From assembly GCA_964473525.1 (NCBI GenBank), contig CAYYPK010000080.1:1-12405 (forward strand): a stretch of 12,405 nt of DNA. The letters run 5' to 3'. The notes beneath the pieces are model-generated. The model ran no database searches and had not been told where the DNA came from. It saw only the letters and a program-made list of their open reading frames with translations. A program made the position numbers and the translations under genes. The DNA is from GCA-2687025 sp964473525. Its GTDB lineage: Bacteria > Poribacteria > WGA-4E > GCA-2687025. Shown in pieces: positions 6,813 through 12,405 of this stretch. The first letter of the stretch is position 1. Every line of letters starts with the position of its first letter.

Positions 6813-7739
6813 GTGGCGAACCGTCATGTCACGGTGCAGGTGCCCGCGAGTACATCGAACCTGGGCTCCGGGTTCGACGCCCTTGGCCTGGCGCTCCAGA
6901 TCCACAGCCGCTACGACGTGACCTTCCGAGACAGCGGCCCGCCGTTTGAGATCGAGGCGACGGGCCTGAACGCCGAACGCATTCCCACGGACGAGGACAA
7001 CCTCGCCCTACAGGCGTTCAGGAAGCTGTACGAGGCCGTTGGGCGCGAACCCCCTCCCATACGCATGCGCGTCCTGAACGGCATACCGTTGGAGCGTGGC
7101 TTGGGTGGGAGCGCGTCAGCGATCCTCGGCGGGATGCTCGCGGCTAACGCGGCTGTTCCCGAGCCTCTGGGCGACGAGGACGTGCTGGCTCTGGCGACGG
7201 ACATGGACGGTCACGCCGATAACGTGACCGCGTCCCTGTATGGCGGCCTTCGGGTTGCGTGCCGCGACGGTCGAAAGGTAATCAGCCTGCCGATTGAGCT
7301 CACCGATGACATACAGATAGTCCTCGCCGTGCCGAGGATCAGCGTTGCGACGCGTGCGGCCCGCACAATCCTCCCCGCGGACGTGCCGTTGGAGGACGCC
7401 GCGTACAACATCGGCCGCGCGGCCCTGCTGGTTGCGGCGTTTGCTTCGCTCGAATACTCTTACCTGGATGTTGCGATGGAGGACCGCCTCCACCAGCAGC
7501 ATCGCAAGCTGCTCATCCCGCAGATGGACGCCGTGTTTCTCGCCGCGAAGGAGGCGGGCGCCCTGGCGGCGGCGTTGAGCGGCTCGGGGCCGTCCATCAT
7601 CGCGTACTGCACGACGGGAGCGGACGACATCGGCGAGGCGATGCGGCGGGCGTTCTCGGCGGGTCGGGTCGAAGCGTCCGTGCACACCACGACGATCGAC
7701 TTCCGCGGCGCCAGCGTGACGGTCTCCGAGGACCGATAG
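6813..7739 (+). CDS. thrB: Homoserine kinase
   Basis: Predicted 308-residue GHMP-family kinase (EC 2.7.1.39) that phosphorylates L-homoserine with ATP, the penultimate step of threonine synthesis. Seen in order: VQVPASTSNLGSGFDALGLAL (8-28), the substrate/ATP region of homoserine kinases; IPLERGLGGSASAILGG (91-107), the GHMP ATP-binding loop, with GGSA in place of the common GSSA; GHADNVTASLYGGL (133-146); the basic segment ATRAAR (179-184); DRLHQQHRK (224-232); and ALSGSGPSIIAY (254-265), the C-terminal glycine motif. Length is normal. The start is GTG at 6813 preceded by a strong AAGGAG (6801-6806) with 6 bases of spacing. It lies 15 bases after the aminotransferase and probably shares its transcript. 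No thrC or hom gene is in the window. Confidence 0.95.
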   Translation: MANRHVTVQVPASTSNLGSGFDALGLALQIHSRYDVTFRDSGPPFEIEATGLNAERIPTDEDNLALQAFRKLYEAVGREPPPIRMRVLNGIPLERGLGGSASAILGGMLAANAAVPEPLGDEDVLALATDMDGHADNVTASLYGGLRVACRDGRKVISLPIELTDDIQIVLAVPRISVATRAARTILPADVPLEDAAYNIGRAALLVAAFASLEYSYLDVAMEDRLHQQHRKLLIPQMDAVFLAAKEAGALAAALSGSGPSIIAYCTTGADDIGEAMRRAFSAGRVEASVHTTTIDFRGASVTVSEDR

Positions 7740-7783
7740 GCGCGTCAGACGGCATCGCCGACGCCCCAGCGTCGTGCGACCGT

Positions 7784-7807
7784 GGCCGCCTCGTCCTACG
7801 AGCGGCC
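7784..7807 (+). terminator. Hairpin between thrB and the P-type ATPase-like gene
   Basis: The arms ggccgcctcgt (7784-7794) and acgagcggcc (7798-7807) pair over 10 base pairs with one bulged C and a cct loop. There is no T tract after it. It could be a weak or factor-assisted terminator or an mRNA end-stabilising structure. Its position, 44 bases after the thrB stop and 28 bases before the next ATG, supports a transcription-unit boundary. Confidence 0.35.
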
Positions 7808-7835
7808 GGCAAACAGGGGTTCCAGGGAAGCTTCC

Positions 7836-10634
7836 ATGTCCGCAGATTGGTACGCCCAGGATGTCCTCTTCCTCGTTCGGCATTTCGATACGCACCTCAA
7901 GACAGGCTTGACGCACACCGAGGCGCTGGCGCGGGTACGCGATTCCGCCAACGAGGATCTCGTCGTGCGCACGGAGCGGCCCCTGTGGAGCCTGGCGGCG
8001 GAGCAGGCGGCCTCGCCGAAGACGGCCGTCTTTGGACTCCTATCAGTCGTTGCCATCGTGTGGGCGTCTACGGGCGGGGCAGGGGGCCGTGGCGCCCCGC
8101 TGACGGTCCTCGCGCTCACGCTGCTCGATCTAGCGTTCAGGACCGCCCAGCGGGCGATCGTGGGCCACCAGTTGCGCATGGTCGAGGCCGGAGCGCCGCG
8201 CCTGGCCAGGGTTCTCCGAGATGGCGAGATCGTGGACCTCGAGGCTCGGGACGTCGTGGCGGGCGACATCCTCCACTTGCAGGCGGGTGACTATGTCCCA
8301 GCCGACGCCCGGGTGTTCGAGACGGATCGTCTGCGCGTGAACGAAATGCCCCTAACCGGCATCTCGGACCTCAGTGAGAAGCAGGACACGGTCCTCGAGG
8401 GCGTTCTTTCCCACGACGATCAGCGCAACATGGTGTTCGCTGGCACGTTCATCCACGCCGGCAGCGGGAAGGCGATAGCGGCGGCTACCGGCAGGAACCG
8501 CGCCATCGCGCAGGTCTACGCCCGTCGCCACGTGGAACTGCCAGTCACCGAGATAGTGGACCAGATCCTGACCGCCGCGCCGAAGCTGACATGGGTCGCG
8601 GCAGGCGGCGGATGCGCGATTGCTGTCGCGCTCGCGTTCCTGGGAGCGGACGCGATGGCCGAGTTGACACGGGCCATTGCCCTGGGGTTGGCCTTCTTCG
8701 CCGCGCTTACGCCCTCCGGGGTTCAGCTCGCCGCGTCCATCGTCTTCGCGCAGAACCTGCGTCAGCTGAGCCGCATGGGCGCGGTCGTGCAGGACGTGGA
8801 CTCCATCGAGCAACTCCGCCAGGTGACTACTCTCTGTTTCGACCCGCGCGGCGTCATGACAGACGAGCGCATGGTCGCGCACCACATCTTCGTGGATGGG
8901 CTCGTATACGACGCCACCGGCGTGTCTGGACTCTTCCCCGACCTTGGCGTCGAGGACGAACCTGACCCGGTGGACATCGTGCTGACGGACGATCCGGCTG
9001 GCCCAGCGCCGGAGCCACCCCCGCCGCCGCCGCCACCCGTAGACACGCCACCCGACCTCTACCTGCTCTTTACCGCGGCGGCGCTGTGCGCGGACAACAC
9101 CTCGCCGGGTGAGGACGGCTGGGAGGCCATGGAGCCGCTGACCAAGCGGGCGCTGCTGAGCCTCGCGGACGATATTGGCGTGGGCGTGGGGCGGTACGAA
9201 GGGGTGCTGATAAAGACCGGCGAGTGCCCTTACGACTCGATACGTCGGCGTCAGAGCACGCTCTTCAAAGGGCAGGGCGACGGCGGGACGCTGTTTGTCA
9301 TCGGCGGCGGCGAGGCCATCCTCAACCAGTGCCGCTTGGTGCAGATCCACGGCGAGGAAGACGTGCTTCAGGCGCGACAGCGGGGCCGCCTGATGCAGGT
9401 GTACGAAGGGATGTGCAAAGAGGCGACCGAGGTCATCGCCGTCGCCTATCGGAAGGTGGACGACGCGAACGACGAGGCGAAGAACCCGCTCGCGTTCGAG
9501 GACGACCTCGTGTTCCTGGGCATGATCAGCTTCCGTGACGAGCTCACCGAGCGTGTGCGAGAGGCCGCCGAGCAGTGCTCGCTGGCCGGCATGCGACTCA
9601 TCCTGATGTCCGACTATGAGATGGCGAACGTGTTCCGGCTGGCGCGGGAGGCGGGCATCTTGGAGCAACGCGGCCAGATGCTCTCTGACGATCAGTTGAA
9701 GCAGATGGAGGACGAGGACGTCCTGCCGCTGCTGGACAGGATCAGTGTGTACGCTCGTCTGTCCGCCGAGCAGAAAGCGCGCGTGATAGGACTGCTCCAG
9801 CGTAAGGGCAGCAAGGTGGTGTTCGTCGGACGGCAGCTGTACGACATCGCCGCTCTGAAGCACGCGGACATCGGCATAGCATCGCGACGTTGGAGCGTGG
9901 ACGCCGCGGCCCACGAGGCGTCCGTACTCGTGGAGGATGTCGGGCTCGGGTCGCTATACGGCATTCTGAAGTTCGCGAAGGAGGCCGGTGAGAGAGTGCG
10001 CGCCGTGACGCAATGGGCCGTTGCGACGCACATCGGGCTGGCTACTCTCGTTGTCCTCGGTCTGTTCCTGGGTAGGACCGATCTGTTCCTGCCAACATCG
10101 CTGGAACTGAGCCACGTGCTCTGGCTCGAGCTACTGATTTTCGGCGTGCCCCTGACGTTTGCGGCGTCCGCGTTCAACCTGGCGCCCTCGCGCGGCTGGC
10201 TCACGCCCAGCAGAGGCGGCATACGGGGCATACGTTGGCCAGCGGTCTACCGATCAGGTGTTGTCCTCGGGCTGCTTGGTCTCGCGGCTGGCGCGTATCT
10301 CTACTGGTCCTACGGGCCGGTGCCGGAGGCCGCGGACATTGCTGGCTCCGTGCAACAACTTACCGCCATTGGCTTCCTCGCCGCGAGTCTCGCCATGCTG
10401 CTCAAGAGCGTGTTGGGTGAGGATACCCCGCTCCTGACGTTCCTGAGGCTGAACCCGGCGTTGCTAGCTGCGATCGTCGTGTCGCTCGTGGCCGCGGTTC
10501 TCGTCGCGGCGACGCCCCTGTCATCTCTGCTCCGCCCGGGCGCGTCGGGCGGCGTGAGCGGAGCTGCCGCGGCGCAGTGGCTGGTCGCGCCAGCGCTGGC
10601 GGTCGTTGCGTGGTTCCTGCCCGTTTCCGACTGA
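7836..10634 (+). CDS. P2-type ATPase-like membrane protein lacking catalytic motifs (pseudo-pump)
   Basis: Predicted 932-residue membrane protein with the complete layout of a P2-type cation pump (SERCA/PMCA-like): N-terminal domain, M1-M2 (63-110), actuator domain, M3-M4 (251-305), phosphorylation and nucleotide domains, then six C-terminal segments (about 723-930). The family is clear from VVAGDILHLQAGDYVPADARV (140-160), CPYDSIRRRQSTL, SVYARLSAEQKARVIGLLQ (637-655) and ALKHADIGIAS (673-683). Catalytic signatures are altered: TGES is TGIS (174-177), PEGL is PSGV (293-296), DKTGT is DPRGV (336-340), KGAPE is IGGGE (489-493), DPPR is DELT (568-571), and GDGxND is GRQLYD (665-670). The phospho-acceptor D336 and D670 remain. 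An eight-proline run (394-401) sits at the edge of the nucleotide domain. ATG at 7836 follows aggga (7824-7828). Transport by the usual cycle is very unlikely; a regulatory, scaffold or sensing role is inference. Confidence 0.9.
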   Translation: MSADWYAQDVLFLVRHFDTHLKTGLTHTEALARVRDSANEDLVVRTERPLWSLAAEQAASPKTAVFGLLSVVAIVWASTGGAGGRGAPLTVLALTLLDLAFRTAQRAIVGHQLRMVEAGAPRLARVLRDGEIVDLEARDVVAGDILHLQAGDYVPADARVFETDRLRVNEMPLTGISDLSEKQDTVLEGVLSHDDQRNMVFAGTFIHAGSGKAIAAATGRNRAIAQVYARRHVELPVTEIVDQILTAAPKLTWVAAGGGCAIAVALAFLGADAMAELTRAIALGLAFFAALTPSGVQLAASIVFAQNLRQLSRMGAVVQDVDSIEQLRQVTTLCFDPRGVMTDERMVAHHIFVDGLVYDATGVSGLFPDLGVEDEPDPVDIVLTDDPAGPAPEPPPPPPPPVDTPPDLYLLFTAAALCADNTSPGEDGWEAMEPLTKRALLSLADDIGVGVGRYEGVLIKTGECPYDSIRRRQSTLFKGQGDGGTLFVIGGGEAILNQCRLVQIHGEEDVLQARQRGRLMQVYEGMCKEATEVIAVAYRKVDDANDEAKNPLAFEDDLVFLGMISFRDELTERVREAAEQCSLAGMRLILMSDYEMANVFRLAREAGILEQRGQMLSDDQLKQMEDEDVLPLLDRISVYARLSAEQKARVIGLLQRKGSKVVFVGRQLYDIAALKHADIGIASRRWSVDAAAHEASVLVEDVGLGSLYGILKFAKEAGERVRAVTQWAVATHIGLATLVVLGLFLGRTDLFLPTSLELSHVLWLELLIFGVPLTFAASAFNLAPSRGWLTPSRGGIRGIRWPAVYRSGVVLGLLGLAAGAYLYWSYGPVPEAADIAGSVQQLTAIGFLAASLAMLLKSVLGEDTPLLTFLRLNPALLAAIVVSLVAAVLVAATPLSSLLRPGASGGVSGAAAAQWLVAPALAVVAWFLPVSD
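9015..9038 (+). repeat. CCG-rich tract encoding eight consecutive prolines
   Basis: Eight proline codons in a row, with four CCG units in the middle (9021-9032), encode residues 394-401 of the P-type ATPase-like protein. The tract links the phosphorylation region to the nucleotide-domain part beginning DLYLLFTAAALCAD. Such runs normally need elongation factor P for translation, and the short repeat could slip in length. Confidence 0.85.
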
Positions 10635-10671
10635 TTGCGTTGTCCCGCGCGCCTACCGAAAGGGCGGATGC

Positions 10672-11754
10672 ATGTCGCAGGTGAACGTAGGGCTGATCGG
10701 TAGTCAGTTCATATCCGAGATACATGCGGAGTCGCTGAAGCGCGTGCCGCGCGCGCGCGCGCTTGCCGCCGCCTCGCCGACGGCGGCGCACGTCACCGAG
10801 TTCGCTGAACGCCACGCCATACCCAACCACTTCACCGACTACCGCCGAATGCTCGAGATGGACGAGCTCGACCTCGTCATCCTGGGCCTGCCCAACGACC
10901 TGCACGCGGAGGCGACCATTGCAGCGGCGGAGGCCGGCAAGCATGTGGTGTGCGAGAAGCCCCTCTGCCTGAACCTCGCGGACGCGGACGCAATGATAGA
11001 CGCCTGCGACGCGGCGGGCGTCAAGCTCATGTACGCCGAGGAGCTCTGCTTCACGCCCAAATACGTGCGGATGAAGCAACTCGCCGACGAGGGCGCGTTG
11101 GGCGACATCTACATGGTGAAGCAGTCCGAGAAGCACGACGGCCCGCACGCGCCGTGGTTCTGGGACACCGACCGTTCCGGCGGAGGGGTAACGCTCGACA
11201 TGGGTTGCCACGCGTTCCAGTTCTTCCGCTGGATGCTGCCGGGAGCCGAGGTCGCCAGCGTGTACGCGGAGATGGACACGCACGTCCACGGGGACAAGAC
11301 GCGCGGCGACGACAACGCCGTCATCATCGTCAGGTTCACCAACGGCGCGACGTGCGTCGCGGAGGAGAGTTGGGCGAAGCCGGGCGGTATGGACGACTGC
11401 GCCGAGGTGTACGGCTCCGAGGGTGTCGCCTACGCAGACCTGCTGCACGGGAACGCGATCCGCACGTTTAGCAAGTCGGGCTACGGGTACGCCGTCGAGA
11501 AGGCGGGCGAGACGACCGGGTGGACCTTCACCATGTACGAGGAGGCGTGGAACTACGGCTTCCCGCAGGAGCTCGAGCACTTTGTCGACTGCGTCGCCGA
11601 CGACACGGAGCCGCTCGTCACGGGACGCGACGGCCGAGAAGTTCTCAAGATGATCTTCGCCGCGTACGAGTCGGCCGGGACCGGCCGGAAGGTCGAGTTC
11701 CCCTACGAGAGCGACGCGCGGCGGCCGATCGACCTGTGGCGGCCTTCTAGCTAG
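10672..11754 (+). CDS. Gfo/Idh/MocA-family NAD(P)-dependent oxidoreductase
   Basis: Predicted 360-residue cytosolic dehydrogenase-like protein. The N-terminal Rossmann domain starts NVGLIGSQFISEIHAESL (5-22); the usual GxGxxG cofactor loop (as in IGCGFIG) reads GSQFIS at 10-15, keeping only the first glycine. LVILGLPNDLHAE (68-80) and VVCEKPLCLN (92-101, catalytic-type Lys96) are standard family motifs. The C-terminal alpha/beta domain has TLDMGCHAFQFFRWML (174-189), where D176 and H180 match the catalytic Asp/His pair. Many members act on sugars, inositol or amino sugars; the substrate here cannot be told. The start at 10672 follows cgaaagggcgg; a nearby ATG at 10668 is out of frame. It begins 37 bases after the P-type ATPase-like gene and may be co-transcribed with it. 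A convergent gene follows. Confidence 0.93.
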   Translation: MSQVNVGLIGSQFISEIHAESLKRVPRARALAAASPTAAHVTEFAERHAIPNHFTDYRRMLEMDELDLVILGLPNDLHAEATIAAAEAGKHVVCEKPLCLNLADADAMIDACDAAGVKLMYAEELCFTPKYVRMKQLADEGALGDIYMVKQSEKHDGPHAPWFWDTDRSGGGVTLDMGCHAFQFFRWMLPGAEVASVYAEMDTHVHGDKTRGDDNAVIIVRFTNGATCVAEESWAKPGGMDDCAEVYGSEGVAYADLLHGNAIRTFSKSGYGYAVEKAGETTGWTFTMYEEAWNYGFPQELEHFVDCVADDTEPLVTGRDGREVLKMIFAAYESAGTGRKVEFPYESDARRPIDLWRPSS

Positions 11755-11857
11755 CCCGCGACGCACAAGGCGAGCGCGCTCCGCGAGAGGTCGGGTCGCG
11801 GCTCGGCCCATCGTCTCGCAGGCGCGCGCGAGGCTGCCGTCCGCGAGCGAAGGTCGC

Positions 11858-12364
11858 CTATCCGACACTGGCTCGGCACCGCCCGTCGTGGAATGCTCCC
11901 GGCTGAGGGAGCGTTGGGTCGATCACAATGTCCCCCACGGCGTTCACGTAGCCCCACCGGCTCCCGACCTCCACTGCGGCTGGTCCTTCCGAGAACGACC
12001 ACACACGATCGAAGCGCGGCTGGATCACCACATCGCCGTTAGTGTCGACAAAGCCCCACTTGCTGCCAATCTGGACGCCTGCCAAGCCGTCGTGGAAGCC
12101 GTCCGCGACATGGTCAAACGTCGGTGGCGCGACCCACTCCCTGTCCTTGTCCACGAACCCCCAGAGATCGTCGGCGCGTACTGCCAGGAGCCCGTCCTGG
12201 AACTGCTCCTCGCAGTCCGTGTCAAACGTGAGCACACGTTCGCCATCCGTATTGATGAAGTACGAGCGCGCGCTATCGTGTTCCTCCTTTACCCAAGCAA
12301 GACCCCCGTGGAAGTCGAACGCGCGTGGGTATATGGGAGGAACGGACACGCGCGAGGGTGTCAA
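11858..12364 (-). CDS. WG-repeat protein, possibly truncated
   Basis: Reading leftwards from 12364, 168 residues contain tandem WG (KWG/Leptospira-type) repeats of about 34 residues. Seen: a degenerate unit near 15-50, then FQDGLLAVRADDLWGFVDKD (55-74), FHDGLAGVQIGSKWGFVDTN (90-109) and FSEGPAAVEVGSRWGYVNAV (124-143). A fifth unit starts FHDGRCRASVG (158-168) but a TAG ends it just where the WG should come. The 5' end is also uncertain: no ATG is available, only TTG (12364) or GTG (12349), neither with a ribosome binding site, and an in-frame stop lies at 12394-12392. No signal peptide is seen. WG repeats are presumed protein-interaction modules of unknown role. The gene converges on the oxidoreductase gene. 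It may be a genuine short gene or the remnant of a longer one. Confidence 0.62.
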   Translation of the reverse strand: MTPSRVSVPPIYPRAFDFHGGLAWVKEEHDSARSYFINTDGERVLTFDTDCEEQFQDGLLAVRADDLWGFVDKDREWVAPPTFDHVADGFHDGLAGVQIGSKWGFVDTNGDVVIQPRFDRVWSFSEGPAAVEVGSRWGYVNAVGDIVIDPTLPQPGAFHDGRCRASVG

Positions 12365-12405
12365 GGATTCGGTGTAAACGGCCTTCTCACGTCACTGGCA
12401 TCCTG

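Noticed and set aside
7782..7835. Upstream GTG start for the P-type ATPase-like protein
   Set aside because: It falls in the intergenic hairpin and adds 18 residues without family similarity; ATG at 7836 has a ribosome binding site.
8352..9914. 520-codon minus-strand frame opposite the P-type ATPase-like gene
   Set aside because: Composition is His/Arg/Val-rich with no domain pattern, while the plus strand has clear P-type ATPase homology over the same bases.
7836..10634. Ordinary calcium or cation-transporting ATPase
   Set aside because: Overall similarity suggests this name, but the loss of the TGE, DKTGT, KGA and GDGxND signatures makes a functional pump annotation misleading.
10606..10671. 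Upstream start for the oxidoreductase inside the end of the preceding gene
   Set aside because: The Rossmann strand begins right after the ATG at 10672; the extension is not family-like and overlaps the preceding coding sequence.
11755..11857. Terminator between the two convergent genes
   Set aside because: Only a 6-base-pair stem with a 9-base loop (11781-11801) and no T tract was found, too weak to call.
10402..11868. 488-codon minus-strand frame opposite the oxidoreductase gene
   Set aside because: Plus-strand Gfo/Idh/MocA motifs explain the region; the antisense translation shows no family features.

Overview
The window is a stretch of a bacterial chromosome, GC-rich by eye with GC-rich third codon positions. 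It opens inside a 23S rRNA gene, continues through 5S rRNA and a strong hairpin that closes the rRNA operon, and then carries eight plus-strand protein genes and one minus-strand gene at the right edge. No insertion sequence, CRISPR array, tRNA or phage gene is visible. I cannot name the phylum. The mix of genes (SpoU-type methyltransferase, YCF48/BNR propeller, Gfo/Idh/MocA oxidoreductase, WG repeats) and the partly aberrant 23S rRNA suggest a poorly cultured lineage, probably known from metagenomes. That is inference.

Layout. 1-1216: 3' part of 23S rRNA. 1304-1425: 5S rRNA. 1433-1461: terminator hairpin. 1522-2340: TrmH/SpoU-family RNA 2'-O-methyltransferase. 2450-2809: small coiled-coil protein, followed after 4 bases by 2814-4340: a CHAD-domain protein with an N-terminal HD-like domain resembling the C-terminal part of Ppx/GppA. 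4577-5590: secreted YCF48/Asp-box beta-propeller protein with its own plausible promoter. 5619-6797: class I aminotransferase (TTG start). 6813-7739: homoserine kinase ThrB. 7836-10634: full-length P2-type ATPase-like membrane protein that has lost most catalytic signatures. 10672-11754: Gfo/Idh/MocA oxidoreductase. 12364-11858 (minus): WG-repeat protein with doubtful ends.

How the genes may work together. The aminotransferase and homoserine kinase are 15 bases apart and fit aspartate-to-threonine metabolism. The coiled-coil gene and the CHAD gene look translationally coupled; CHAD domains bind polyphosphate. The RNA methyltransferase directly follows the rRNA operon. The P-type ATPase-like gene and the oxidoreductase have no obvious functional link to their neighbours.

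The two strongest observations are these. First, the sarcin-ricin loop of the 23S rRNA differs from the near-universal sequence at three positions, two of them a compensating base-pair change, and the nearby A-loop is also altered. Second, the 932-residue P-type ATPase keeps ten predicted membrane segments and the A, N and P domain framework but lacks the TGE glutamate, the DKTGT context, the first GDGxND aspartate, the KGA lysine and the M4 glutamate, so it looks like a P-type pseudo-pump.
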